Of a DNA stretch of 64,000 bases, positions 18,415-27,042 are shown piece by piece. A model generated the notes under the pieces. That model made no database searches. It was given only the letters and a program-made list of their open reading frames with translations, and had not been told where the DNA came from. The stretch spans positions 62,001 through 126,000 of the forward strand of contig NZ_QJKD01000009.1 in NCBI RefSeq assembly GCF_003201875.1, written 5' to 3'. Made by a program: the position numbers and the translations under genes. Source of the DNA: Hungatella effluvii. GTDB lineage: Bacteria; Bacillota; Clostridia; Lachnospirales; Lachnospiraceae. Numbering within the stretch: position 1 is the first letter of the stretch; every line of letters begins with the position of its first letter.

Positions 18415-19548
18415 ATGAATGTAAAAGATTTTGATTTTGAACTGCCGCAGGAGCTGATTGCGCAGGACCCGCTGGAGGACCGTTCGTCTTCCCGGCTTCT
18501 GGTTCTCGATAAAAAGACGGGAGAAATTGAACACCGGACGTTCCGCGATATCCTCTCTTATTTGAGGAAGGGAGACTGCCTTGTCATCAACGACACGAAA
18601 GTCATCCCGGCCAGACTGTTCGGCGTGAAGGAAGGAACCGAGGCGAAGATCGAGATCCTGCTCTTAAAAAGACGGGAGAATGACATATGGGAGACGCTGG
18701 TGAAGCCTGGAAAAAAGGCGAAGATCGGCACGGTGATTACCTTCGGCGACGGGCTGCTGACGGGTACGGTGGTAGATATTGTAGAGGAAGGAAACCGGCT
18801 GATACAGTTTTCCTACGAGGGGATTTTCGAGGAGATTCTCGACAGGCTGGGCCAGATGCCGCTTCCGCCGTATATCACTCACCAGCTTAAGGACCAGACC
18901 CGCTATCAGACCGTTTACGCAAAGCATGAGGGATCGGCAGCGGCCCCCACGGCGGGACTCCACTTCACAAAGGACCTGCTGGCGGAGATCGAGGCTATGG
19001 GAGTCGCGATCGCCCATGTAACGCTTCATGTAGGGCTCGGCACATTCCGGCCGGTCAAAGTGGATGAGATCGAGGAGCACCACATGCATTCCGAATTCTA
19101 TATTGTGGACGAGGCGGAAGCGAAGAAGGTGAACGATACGAAGAAGAACGGAGGGCGGATTGTCTGCGTAGGAACCACCAGCTGCCGTACTGTCGAGTCT
19201 GCTTCCACGGACGACGGCGTGCTGAAGGCGGGGAGCGGATGGACAGAGATCTTTATCTATCCGGGATACCGTTTTAAGACGCTGGACTGCCTGATAACCA
19301 ATTTTCACCTTCCGGAATCCACACTCGTCATGCTGGTTTCGGCTCTGGCAGGCAGAGAGCACGTGTTAAACGCATATGAGGAAGCCATCAGAGAGCGCTA
19401 TCGTTTCTTTAGTTTTGGAGATGCCATGTTTATCACCGATCTTCACGAGGGAGCGGTTCCCGATGTTGGAGAGCAGAACGGTGATGGAGATCAGGCCGGT
19501 GATGGAGATCAGGTCGGTAACGAGGCTGGGGAAAGGACGGAAAAATGA
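18415..19548 (+). CDS. queA: S-adenosylmethionine:tRNA ribosyltransferase-isomerase
   Basis: QueA moves the ribosyl part of SAM to preQ1 at tRNA position 34, the penultimate queuosine step. Family hallmarks are the N-terminal DFDFELPQELIAQDPLEDR, LVINDTKVIPARLFG, AAPTAGLHFT, GLGTFRPV and FHLPESTLVMLVSA. The 377-residue product exceeds the usual 340 or so because of a Gly/Asp/Gln-rich tail (two GDGDQ repeats) not seen in typical QueA. ATG 18415 follows AAGGAG; the frame is open from 18379. The stop overlaps the next gene by four bases. tgt is not nearby. Confidence 0.95.
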   Translation: MNVKDFDFELPQELIAQDPLEDRSSSRLLVLDKKTGEIEHRTFRDILSYLRKGDCLVINDTKVIPARLFGVKEGTEAKIEILLLKRRENDIWETLVKPGKKAKIGTVITFGDGLLTGTVVDIVEEGNRLIQFSYEGIFEEILDRLGQMPLPPYITHQLKDQTRYQTVYAKHEGSAAAPTAGLHFTKDLLAEIEAMGVAIAHVTLHVGLGTFRPVKVDEIEEHHMHSEFYIVDEAEAKKVNDTKKNGGRIVCVGTTSCRTVESASTDDGVLKAGSGWTEIFIYPGYRFKTLDCLITNFHLPESTLVMLVSALAGREHVLNAYEEAIRERYRFFSFGDAMFITDLHEGAVPDVGEQNGDGDQAGDGDQVGNEAGERTEK

Positions 19549-21254
19549 AATCAGCAGAAGATTTGAGACAATTTCTCCGCTCCGTTGACCGGAAGGGATA
19601 TCCTGCCTACAAGGGAGCAAAGGGTGTTTACCAGTTTCCAGACTTTACCTTAAGCATCGACCATGTGCAGGGCGACCCGTTTGCGTCGCCGTCCAGGGTC
19701 AGCATCCGGGTGGAGGGAAAGAAAGCATGTTTTCCGGCAGAGTCCTATCACCTGAGTCATAAGAGGGTGGCGCTGCAGGACCTGCTGCTTCGTAAATTCG
19801 CCGCCAAGGTGGAACGGTACAATTTTAAGGCGAGAGGTTCGGGAAAGAGCGGGCTGATCGCAGTCAGCCGGTGCGGCCAGGAGATTCTGGAGAGAACCGC
19901 GTGTGTTGCAGATCCGGAGGATGGAGACATTTTGATCCGTATGGAAGTCGGATTTCCGGCGAACGGAAGGACGATTAATTCCGGGGAACTGATTAAGATT
20001 CTGTTTGAATTTCTGCCGGAGTGCGTGGCGGGAACGTGTTTTTATAAAACCTATCCGGCTGCAGAGAGGGAGAAGGTGAAAAAAGTCTCTGAACTGGCGG
20101 AGGACCAGGAGGAAGCGAGAAGGCTGCTTTCTGCCATGGGACTCACCGCGTTTGTGGCGAACGGATCCATTTTGCCGAGGGAATCCGGGGTATCGGACCG
20201 GCCGATGGCGAAGGCGGTTCCATTTACGTCCCCATCTTCGATGGAAGTGGTGATGAAGCTTCCTCATGCAGGGGCGATTAAGGGGATGGGCATCCCCAGG
20301 GGTGTAACTCTGATCGTGGGCGGAGGCTACCACGGCAAATCCACGCTTCTCTCAGCCCTCGAGTCGGGCGTGTACAATCATATCGCCGGAGATGGCAGGG
20401 AGTACGTCGTCACGGAAGCGTCGGCGGTGAAGCTGCGCGCAGAGGATGGACGGAGCGTCAAGAATGTGGATATCTCCCTGTTCATAAAGAATCTTCCGGA
20501 TCGGAGGGATACGAAACGGTTCTGCACCGAGGATGCCAGCGGGAGTACGTCGCAGGCGGCCGGTGTGGTGGAAGCGATGGAGAGCGGAGCAAAGACATTT
20601 CTGGTGGATGAGGATACCAGCGCGACGAATTTCATGATACGGGACGAGCTGATGCAGATGGTGGTGCACCGGGATCAGGAACCGATCACACCATTTGTGG
20701 AGCGGGTCCGGGCGCTTTATGACGAGCAGGGAATCTCCACGATTCTGGTAGCCGGAAGCTCGGGCGCCTATTTCCATGTGGCGGACCGTGTCATACAGAT
20801 GGACTGCTATGTGCCGAAGGAAGTGACCAAAGAGGCGAAGGAGGCCGCTGCCGGGTTCGGAGAAGGCGTCCAGTCGCTTAAATTAACGACGGTTTCCTTT
20901 GAACGGGTACCGAAGAGGTTTAAGTCCGGAGGCAGGGACGAACGGTTTAAGATGAAGGTTCTGGGCCGTGACAGCCTGCAGTTTGACCGGGATGTGGTGG
21001 AGCTTCGTTTTGTGGAACAGATTGCGGATACGGAGCAGATTGCGGCTCTGGGATATTTGTTAAAATATGCGGGAACGCATTTTATAGATGGCAGGCGGAA
21101 TCTGATTCAGATCGTGGACCTGCTGGAAAAGAAGGTTGCGGCGGAGGGCCTTGCGGCACTGGCGGAAGACGGATATCTGCCGGTTAATTTATGCATGCCG
21201 AGGCGTCAGGAGATATTTGCCTGTATCAATCGCTGCCGCAGTCTGATGTTTTAG
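19545..21254 (+). CDS. ABC-ATPase-domain protein (PF09818-type P-loop protein)
   Basis: A 569-residue soluble ATPase-like protein. Walker A is GGGYHGKSTLL (about residue 263), the signature-like EDASGSTSQAAGV comes next, and Walker B is TFLVDEDTSATNFM, all typical of the ABC_ATPase family PF09818. The N-terminal region DLRQFLRSVDRKGYPAYKGAKG and a C-terminal helical region are also family features. It lacks membrane segments, so it is not a transporter. The molecular role of the family is not established. It overlaps queA by four bases (ATGA) and precedes rex. Confidence 0.85.
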   Translation: MKSAEDLRQFLRSVDRKGYPAYKGAKGVYQFPDFTLSIDHVQGDPFASPSRVSIRVEGKKACFPAESYHLSHKRVALQDLLLRKFAAKVERYNFKARGSGKSGLIAVSRCGQEILERTACVADPEDGDILIRMEVGFPANGRTINSGELIKILFEFLPECVAGTCFYKTYPAAEREKVKKVSELAEDQEEARRLLSAMGLTAFVANGSILPRESGVSDRPMAKAVPFTSPSSMEVVMKLPHAGAIKGMGIPRGVTLIVGGGYHGKSTLLSALESGVYNHIAGDGREYVVTEASAVKLRAEDGRSVKNVDISLFIKNLPDRRDTKRFCTEDASGSTSQAAGVVEAMESGAKTFLVDEDTSATNFMIRDELMQMVVHRDQEPITPFVERVRALYDEQGISTILVAGSSGAYFHVADRVIQMDCYVPKEVTKEAKEAAAGFGEGVQSLKLTTVSFERVPKRFKSGGRDERFKMKVLGRDSLQFDRDVVELRFVEQIADTEQIAALGYLLKYAGTHFIDGRRNLIQIVDLLEKKVAAEGLAALAEDGYLPVNLCMPRRQEIFACINRCRSLMF

Positions 21255-21292
21255 GGAACAGGCGGTTAGCTGGATTAGCAAAGGGGTCAGTC

Positions 21293-21967
21293 ATGGAAGA
21301 AAAAAAACATCTGGTTGGGGGGATTTCCAGAAAGACGCTGGAACGCCTTCCTGTGTATCATCATTACCTGGAGCGCAGAGATTCCGAGGGGCTTGTCAAT
21401 ATCTCCGCGCCGGTGATTGCACTGGATCTGCAGCTGAATGAGGTTCAGGTCCGAAAGGATATCGCTATGGTGGCGCGTTCGGCGGGGAAGCCGAAGACGG
21501 GTTACGTAGTTAAGGATTTGATCGATGACATTGAGGAATTTCTGGGGTACCATAATACGAATCAGGCCGTCCTGGTGGGCGCAGGTTCCCTTGGAAAGGC
21601 GCTTTTATCGTACCGCGGGTTTGAGCAGTACGGCGTGGAGATCGTCATGGCTTTTGACGGAGACGCCAAAAAGGCGGAGCAGAAGGTTGGGGAAAAGATG
21701 ATTCTTCCCATGGAGAAACTGGAAAATCTCTGCCGGAGAATGAATATCCATATTGGCATTATCACAGTTCCGGCGGATTCCGCGCAGGAGGTGTGTGACA
21801 GGCTGGTGGACGGAGGTGTGAGAGCCATCTGGAATTTCGCGCCGATTCATCTGAACGTTCCGGATCACGTACTGGTTCAGAATGAGAATATGGCCGTGTC
21901 TCTGGCGGCGCTGTCAAAATATCTCTATGAGACGGATAAGGATGCAGTGAGGGGGAATGGTGTTTGA
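21293..21967 (+). CDS. rex: Redox-sensing transcriptional repressor Rex
   Basis: Rex senses the NADH/NAD ratio and represses fermentation genes. The 224-residue protein has an N-terminal winged helix (RKTLERLPVYHHYLE ... VRKDIAMV) and a Rossmann NAD domain with GAGSLGKALL, then the C-terminal swapped helix (MAVSLAALSKYL). ATG 21293 is preferred over the upstream start at 21191 because AAAGGGG lies 7 bases before it and it gives the canonical N-terminus. It overlaps the lysR start by four bases. Nearby alcohol dehydrogenase genes are plausible targets, but no clear TTGTTAA-N4-TTAACAA site was seen by eye. Confidence 0.93.
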   Translation: MEEKKHLVGGISRKTLERLPVYHHYLERRDSEGLVNISAPVIALDLQLNEVQVRKDIAMVARSAGKPKTGYVVKDLIDDIEEFLGYHNTNQAVLVGAGSLGKALLSYRGFEQYGVEIVMAFDGDAKKAEQKVGEKMILPMEKLENLCRRMNIHIGIITVPADSAQEVCDRLVDGGVRAIWNFAPIHLNVPDHVLVQNENMAVSLAALSKYLYETDKDAVRGNGV

Positions 21968-22884
21968 ATACCGTATTGCTGCAATATGCCGTGGAGGTTG
22001 AAAAGACCGGTTCCATCACTCAGGCGGCCGGAAACCTTTACATGGACCAGCCGAATTTGAGCAAGGCCATAAAGACGCTGGAGGAAAGCCTGGGAGCACC
22101 CATTTTCAAGCGGACGCCCAAGGGGGTCGTCCCTACGGCCAGAGGCAGGATCTTTCTGGAATATGCGAGAAATGTGCTGGCTCAGTTAGAGGAGATGGAG
22201 GCGCTTTATAAGCCTGCGAAGGCAGGCGGTGTGGAGTTCGCCCTGTCCATGCCCCGGGCCAGCTATATCAGCTATGCATTTTCCCTGTTCGTGAAGCGGA
22301 TTGACCGGAAGGAAGGCATGAATCTGTGGCTTCGGGAGACGAATTCCGCCGACACTCTGCGTGATGTGGACCGTGGGGAGTATAAGCTGGGGATCATCCG
22401 CTATAAACCGTCCGCAGAGGCATATTACGCCAAGCAGGCCGCGGAATGCGGGCTGAAGACGGAGCTTCTGCTGGAATACGATGAACGCCTCCTGATGTCG
22501 CAGGCCCATCCCCTGGCCTTAGCCGGCCACATAGAGCCAGGCGATCTGCTGCCCTACATCGAGATCACCCATGGAGACGGCAGCACTTCCGGCCATCGGG
22601 AATTGAAGGCCGCGGACAGCCCGCCGGCCAACAGGATCTATATCTTCGAGAGGGGAACCCAGATGGGGCTTCTCCATGAGAACAGCGACACCTATATGTG
22701 GGTATCCCCCATGCCGCCGTCTGTCTTAAGGCAGCACGGACTGACCGAGAAGCCGTGTGCAGACGGAAATCACCGGTACCGCGATGTCCTCGTCTACAGA
22801 AATGGTTATAAGATGGGGAAATGGGAACGGCTGTTTCTGGAAGAACTGGAGCAGGTAAAGGCAGACCTGATGGGTGAATTTTAA
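21964..22884 (+). CDS. LysR-family transcriptional regulator
   Basis: A 306-residue LTTR with an N-terminal HTH (about residues 1-60: YAVEVEKTGSITQAAGNLYMDQPNLSKAIKTLEESLGAPIFKR) and a C-terminal periplasmic-binding-protein-like effector domain. Initiation is at a TTG inside the rex stop codon, so it is translationally coupled to rex. The effector is unknown. The downstream iron alcohol dehydrogenase, 115 bases away, is the most likely nearby target; a 32-base palindrome sits in that gap. Confidence 0.9.
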   Translation: MNTVLLQYAVEVEKTGSITQAAGNLYMDQPNLSKAIKTLEESLGAPIFKRTPKGVVPTARGRIFLEYARNVLAQLEEMEALYKPAKAGGVEFALSMPRASYISYAFSLFVKRIDRKEGMNLWLRETNSADTLRDVDRGEYKLGIIRYKPSAEAYYAKQAAECGLKTELLLEYDERLLMSQAHPLALAGHIEPGDLLPYIEITHGDGSTSGHRELKAADSPPANRIYIFERGTQMGLLHENSDTYMWVSPMPPSVLRQHGLTEKPCADGNHRYRDVLVYRNGYKMGKWERLFLEELEQVKADLMGEF

Positions 22885-22962
22885 TCAGTATCTATATATC
22901 GATATTTATATACTGATATATGCGAATTTACATTTGTATTTTTTCCTCCCTGAGTCTACAAT
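22885..22962 (+). promoter_or_regulatory. Palindrome and promoter upstream of the iron alcohol dehydrogenase
   Basis: A 32-base imperfect A/T-rich palindrome (22885-22916, ends tcagtat / atactga) is followed by TTGTAT (22934-22939), a 17-base spacer and TACAAT (22957-22962). The palindrome lies just upstream of the -35, a usual place for a LysR activator site. No T-tract terminator follows lysR. Confidence 0.55.
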
Positions 22963-22999
22963 AAGATCAGCATAAAAATATGGCGAGGAGGATTTTACT

Positions 23000-24190
23000 A
23001 TGGCAAGATTCACATTACCAAGAGATCTGTATCATGGAAAAGGAGCCCTTGAAGAGCTTAAGAATTTAAAGGGAAATAAGGCAATCGTGGTAGTAGGCGG
23101 CGGCTCTATGAAGCGTTTTGGCTTTCTCGATAGAGTAATCGACTATTTAAAAGAAGCAGGCCTGGAAGTGAAATTATTTGAAGGTGTGGAACCGGATCCC
23201 AGCGTGGATACCGTTATGAAGGGCGCTGAGATGATGCGTGAGTTCGGTCCGGACTGGATCGTGGCGATCGGCGGAGGTTCTCCGATTGATGCGGCCAAGG
23301 CGATGTGGGCATTCTATGAATATCCGGATACCACATTCGAAGATCTGTGCATTCCGTTTAACTTCCCGACACTCCGTACAAAGGCAAGATTCTGTGCGAT
23401 TCCGTCAACCTCCGGTACTGCTACCGAGGTAACGGCATTCAGCGTAATTACGGATTACAACAAGGGTATTAAATATCCGCTGGCTGATTTCAACATCACT
23501 CCGGACGTTGCGATTGTTGATCCGGATCTGGCTGAGACGATGCCGGCCAAGCTGACCGCGTTTACCGGTATGGATGCCATGACACACGCTATCGAAGCGT
23601 ATGTGTCCACGCTCCACTGTGATTATACCGATCCGCTGGCGCTTCATGCCATCAAGATGATACATAACGATTTAATCGATTCCTATAATGGAGACATGGC
23701 TGCCCGTGACCGCATGCATAATGCACAGTGCCTGGCAGGAATGGCATTCTCCAACGCGCTTCTGGGCATAGTTCATTCCATGGCCCATAAGACGGGTGCC
23801 GCATATTCGGGCGGCCACATCGTACATGGATGTGCCAATGCCATGTATCTTCCTAAAGTAATCAGGTTTAACGCAAAAGAACCGGAAGCGGCAAAGCGTT
23901 ACGCTGAGATTGCACGTTTCATTGACCTCAAGGGTTCCACCGATGAGGAGCTTGTGGATGCGCTGATCACAGAACTCCGCGTGATGAATGAGAAGCTGAA
24001 TATTCCAACCTGCATCAAAGAGTACGAAGGCGGAATCATCGACGAGAAAGAATTCAATGAAAAATTACCGTCAGTAGCAGAGCTGGCAGTCGGTGATGCA
24101 TGCACCGGGTCCAATCCGAGACCGATTACACCGGCCGAAATGGAGAAGCTGTTAACCTGTTGTTACTATGATAAAGAAGTTGATTTTTAA
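23000..24190 (+). CDS. Iron-containing alcohol dehydrogenase (group III)
   Basis: A 396-residue NAD(P)H-dependent dehydrogenase of the butanol/1,3-propanediol dehydrogenase type. The NAD-binding GGGSPIDAAK is present, as are the iron ligands Asp and His in GMDAMTHAIEAYVS..., His in GIVHSMAHK and His in GHIVHGCANAM. AGGAGG precedes the ATG. It is monocistronic, with its own promoter and an upstream LysR gene. It is a paralogue of the microcompartment enzyme at 39790 but lies outside that locus, so a general role in redox balance through ethanol or butanol formation is likely. Substrate is not deducible. Confidence 0.92.
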   Translation: MARFTLPRDLYHGKGALEELKNLKGNKAIVVVGGGSMKRFGFLDRVIDYLKEAGLEVKLFEGVEPDPSVDTVMKGAEMMREFGPDWIVAIGGGSPIDAAKAMWAFYEYPDTTFEDLCIPFNFPTLRTKARFCAIPSTSGTATEVTAFSVITDYNKGIKYPLADFNITPDVAIVDPDLAETMPAKLTAFTGMDAMTHAIEAYVSTLHCDYTDPLALHAIKMIHNDLIDSYNGDMAARDRMHNAQCLAGMAFSNALLGIVHSMAHKTGAAYSGGHIVHGCANAMYLPKVIRFNAKEPEAAKRYAEIARFIDLKGSTDEELVDALITELRVMNEKLNIPTCIKEYEGGIIDEKEFNEKLPSVAELAVGDACTGSNPRPITPAEMEKLLTCCYYDKEVDF

Positions 24191-24221
24191 CCTTTTATTT
24201 AGCAATGCAATGTGTGCCGGG

Positions 24222-24247
24222 GGCGCAGGATCGTATGGTCCTGCGCC
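24222..24247 (+). terminator. Hairpin after the alcohol dehydrogenase
   Basis: Perfect 9-base stem ggcgcagga / tcctgcgcc, 32 bases after the stop. There is no proper T run, so termination is uncertain. Confidence 0.4.
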
Positions 24248-24268
24248 TCTGGTGCGTGAAAAAGGCTT

Positions 24269-24547
24269 CAGTTCACAGCCCTGTCGATCTCTGCTTCCCG
24301 ATCTGCCCCGGCTGGCTTATGCGTGGTTTCCAGTTCCGGTTTCGGGGATAAGCACTTCTAAACGTGCAGAATTTTTCTAAAAACCAGGGAAAATTCCCAA
24401 ACTCGCTGCGCTCAGACAGGTGGGAATTTCCCCTGAACAAAAAATCCTGCGCGTTAAGAATTGCTAATCCCCTGCAAAGTCACTGGAAACCACGCATAAG
24501 CCAGCCGGGGCAGATCGGGAAGCAGAGATCGACAGGGCTGTGAACTG
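24269..24547. repeat. Long-hairpin element, family 2, copy A
   Basis: A 279-base element. Terminal cagttca / tgaactg, then 58-base arms (24276-24333 and 24483-24540), then a 149-base core (24334-24482). The complementarity, including the ends, runs 67 bases without mismatch (24267-24333 with 24483-24549). The core is itself an imperfect hairpin with actcgctgcgctca at its tip. Copy B at 60740-61020 has the same core length and sequence, but unrelated arms. It fills the gap between the alcohol dehydrogenase and cbiK. There is no protein-coding potential. Confidence 0.85.
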
Positions 24548-24563
24548 AAACCGAAAAAGCTGT

Positions 24564-24592
24564 TTGACAGCGCTTTTTATCTGTGTTAAGGT
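24564..24592 (+). promoter_or_regulatory. cbiK promoter
   Basis: TTGACA (24564-24569), 17-base spacer, TAAGGT (24587-24592), starting 17 bases after the hairpin element. No cobalamin riboswitch is visible in the leader. Confidence 0.6.
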
Positions 24593-24628
24593 ATCAGGGA
24601 ACCAAAAAAGAAGGGACAGGACTGGCGG

Positions 24629-25429
24629 ATGAAAAAAGAGGATGCAGTGCTGGTGGTCAGTTTTGGAACCAGTTATAATGATAGCCGTAAGAAGACCATT
24701 GAGGAGATTGAGAAGACGATCGCCGGACATTTTCATGGTTACGAGTTCCACCGGGCGTTTACCAGCCGGGTGATTATTAATATTTTGAAAAAACGGGATT
24801 CCATTTCGATCGACGGAGTGTCGGAAGCGATGGAAAGACTTTTAAATCAGGGCATAAAAAGGGTTCTGATCCAGCCCACCCACGTCATGAACGGCGAAGA
24901 ATTCAACGCCATGATGGAGGAGATGAGTCCCTATGAGGCTTCCTTTGAGGCAGTGGCCGTAGGCGCCCCGCTGCTCACTTCAGATGAAGACTATGAGCGG
25001 CTCGTCCGCATTCTGGCAGAGGATACGAAGGAATTTGATCAGGAAGGAACGGAGATCATTCTCATGGGCCACGGGACAGAACATGCGGCGAATGAGGTCT
25101 ATGTGCGCCTTGCCGCGGAATTTAAGAAACAGGGATACATCCGGTACCATGTCGGGACTGTGGAGGCGACGCCCTCGCTGGAAGATATGAAGCGCGAGAC
25201 GGATCAGTCAGGTGCGCGCCGGGTGGTGCTTCAGCCGCTGATGATCGTGGCGGGAGACCATGCCAACAACGATATGGCAGGCGACGAAGAGGACTCGTGG
25301 AAGAGCGTATTTCAGGCGGACGGATATGAGGTAGTGTGCCGGCTGAAGGGGCTGGGAGAGTTGGAAGGGATCCGCAGAATGTTTGTAGATCACGCGAAAA
25401 TGGCGGTGCGGTCCTTGACTTTAAAATAG
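24629..25429 (+). CDS. cbiK: Anaerobic sirohydrochlorin cobaltochelatase
   Basis: CbiK inserts Co(II) into sirohydrochlorin in the oxygen-independent cobalamin pathway. The 266-residue protein shows the family opening VLVVSFGTSYNDSRKKTI, the THVMNGEEFNAM region and metal-binding His residues in LMGHGTEHAANEVY and MIVAGDHANNDMAGDE. No other cobalamin genes are near, so it is an isolated chelatase and could also serve siroheme or nickel-tetrapyrrole chemistry. GGGACAGG lies a little far upstream of the ATG. The 3' end contains the promoter of apbE. Confidence 0.92.
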   Translation: MKKEDAVLVVSFGTSYNDSRKKTIEEIEKTIAGHFHGYEFHRAFTSRVIINILKKRDSISIDGVSEAMERLLNQGIKRVLIQPTHVMNGEEFNAMMEEMSPYEASFEAVAVGAPLLTSDEDYERLVRILAEDTKEFDQEGTEIILMGHGTEHAANEVYVRLAAEFKKQGYIRYHVGTVEATPSLEDMKRETDQSGARRVVLQPLMIVAGDHANNDMAGDEEDSWKSVFQADGYEVVCRLKGLGELEGIRRMFVDHAKMAVRSLTLK

Positions 25430-25443
25430 CGCTTTGCTAGAAT
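25415..25443 (+). promoter_or_regulatory. apbE promoter
   Basis: TTGACT (25415-25420), 17-base spacer, TAGAAT (25438-25443), overlapping the last codons of cbiK. Confidence 0.65.
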
Positions 25444-25479
25444 GACACTATTCGTTATATAAGGAAAAGGACAGGTAAT

Positions 25480-26496
25480 ATGCAAAAAAGAAAGAGAATG
25501 GCGGCTGCCGCGGTTTGTCTTGCGGCTGCCGCTTCCATCTGGCTGCTGTCGGGATGCGCCAGAAAGATCGAACCAATTACAAAGTCCAGTTTTATGCTGA
25601 ATACGTTTGTAACCGTGACTCTGTATGATACGGATGATCCGGACCTGTTAAACGGCAGCCTGGAACTGTGCCGTTCCTATGAGAATATATTCAGCAGAAC
25701 CATCGAGGGAAGCGAGATTTACAAGCTGAACCACCGTTCTGCGGATGAGCAGACCGTGACCGTTTCAGACGATGTGGCAGCTCTGCTGGAAAAGGGTATT
25801 CATTACAGTGAAGTCTCGGAGGGGGATTTTGATATTACTGTCGAGCCGCTCAGCTCCCTGTGGGATTTTTCGTCGGATGAACATATAGTTCCTTCGGATA
25901 CCGAGATCAGGGAAGCCAGGGACAAGGTGAACTGGAAGAATCTGGAGCTGGCTGGGAATACCCTTACGTTTGACTCGCCGGATACGGCCATTGATTTGGG
26001 GGCCATAGCCAAGGGCTATATTGCGGACCGCATGAAGGACTATCTTGTCGAAAAGGGAGTGAAGAGCGCCGTGATCAATCTGGGCGGCAATGTACTCTGT
26101 ATCGGAAAAAGGCCCGATGGAACGCCGTTTAAGGTCGGCCTTCAGAAACCTTATGCGGACCGGAATGAGACGATTGCGACGCTGAACATCGACGGAATGT
26201 CTGTCGTTTCATCCGGTGTCTATGAACGCCATTTTGAAAAGGATGGGGTGAATTACCACCATATATTAAATCCCAGAGACGGGTATCCGTATCAGAACGG
26301 ACTCATATCGGTAACCATCATCTCCGATCTGTCCGTGGATGGGGACGGCCTTTCCACGACCTGCTTTTCCATGGGACTGGAGAAGGGAAAGGACCTGCTC
26401 GATTCCATCGACGGCGCCTACGGTGTGTTTATCACCGATGACTATGAGATTGTATACTCGGAGGGAGCAAAGCAGTTCCTGGATAAAGAATCTTAA
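25480..26496 (+). CDS. apbE: FAD:protein FMN transferase (ApbE), lipoprotein
   Basis: ApbE attaches FMN to Thr/Ser residues of extracytoplasmic redox proteins such as RnfG or NqrC. The 338-residue protein has a lipoprotein signal ending LLSGC and the family motifs SSLWDFS, DLGAIAKGYIADRM (the Mg/FAD loop), INLGGNVLCIG and HHILNPRDGYP. AAAGGACAGG precedes the ATG. No Rnf or Nqr genes are in the window; targets must be elsewhere. It is likely anchored to the outer face of the membrane. Confidence 0.93.
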   Translation: MQKRKRMAAAAVCLAAAASIWLLSGCARKIEPITKSSFMLNTFVTVTLYDTDDPDLLNGSLELCRSYENIFSRTIEGSEIYKLNHRSADEQTVTVSDDVAALLEKGIHYSEVSEGDFDITVEPLSSLWDFSSDEHIVPSDTEIREARDKVNWKNLELAGNTLTFDSPDTAIDLGAIAKGYIADRMKDYLVEKGVKSAVINLGGNVLCIGKRPDGTPFKVGLQKPYADRNETIATLNIDGMSVVSSGVYERHFEKDGVNYHHILNPRDGYPYQNGLISVTIISDLSVDGDGLSTTCFSMGLEKGKDLLDSIDGAYGVFITDDYEIVYSEGAKQFLDKES

Positions 26497-26522
26497 GGAT
26501 TCCTTTATTCATGGGGATTTGC

Positions 26523-26551
26523 TTTACATTTTTCCGGCACTATACTACAAT
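26523..26551 (+). promoter_or_regulatory. Promoter of the gtrA-type gene
   Basis: TTTACA (26523-26528), 17-base spacer, TACAAT (26546-26551). Confidence 0.6.
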
Positions 26552-26583
26552 AGAAGAAATGTAATTTTGACAGGAGCAGTGTT

Positions 26584-27009
26584 ATGATTAAAAAAATATG
26601 GGACAAGGTTATGAACCGGGAGGTCATTTCTTATCTGATCTTCGGGGTACTGACCACACTGGTGAACTGGGTGGTCTATGCGGCCATGGTAAAGGTTCAT
26701 ATCGATTACCGCATAGCGACAGCGGTGGCATGGGCCGTATCTGTCTTGTTTGCGTTTATTGTGAATAAGATTTTCGTATTTCAGAGCTATAATATGCGCC
26801 CGGCCTTTGTCATGAAGGAGATCACGTCGTTTGTGGCGTGCAGAGCCGTGTCGGGTGTAATGGAGATGGTCTTTATGATTGTCATGGTATCATGGATTCA
26901 TATGGACGAGTATATCAGCAAGATTGCAGTTTCTGTGATTGTTGTAATTGTAAACTACGTATTCAGTAAACTTTTTATATTCAGGAAGAGCGAAGAAAAA
27001 TCCCTGTGA
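26584..27009 (+). CDS. GtrA-family membrane protein
   Basis: A 141-residue protein with four predicted membrane helices (about 15-37, 42-62, 78-100, 107-127), matching the GtrA-like family PF04138, whose members are linked to transfer or flipping of polyprenyl-linked sugars. Typical features are YLIFGVLTTLVNWVVY at the first helix and NKIFVFQS / SKLFIFRKS after helices two and four. It is followed after 33 bases by a YfhO-type membrane glycosyltransferase-like protein; a joint role in wall teichoic or lipoteichoic glycosylation is inference. Confidence 0.85.
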   Translation: MIKKIWDKVMNREVISYLIFGVLTTLVNWVVYAAMVKVHIDYRIATAVAWAVSVLFAFIVNKIFVFQSYNMRPAFVMKEITSFVACRAVSGVMEMVFMIVMVSWIHMDEYISKIAVSVIVVIVNYVFSKLFIFRKSEEKSL

Positions 27010-27042
27010 AAGGTTGGCCGAAGTACGGCCAGGTAACTGCAT

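Noticed and set aside
24550..24628. Cobalamin riboswitch upstream of cbiK
   Set aside because: The leader between promoter and ATG is under 40 bases and lacks any B12-box-like sequence.
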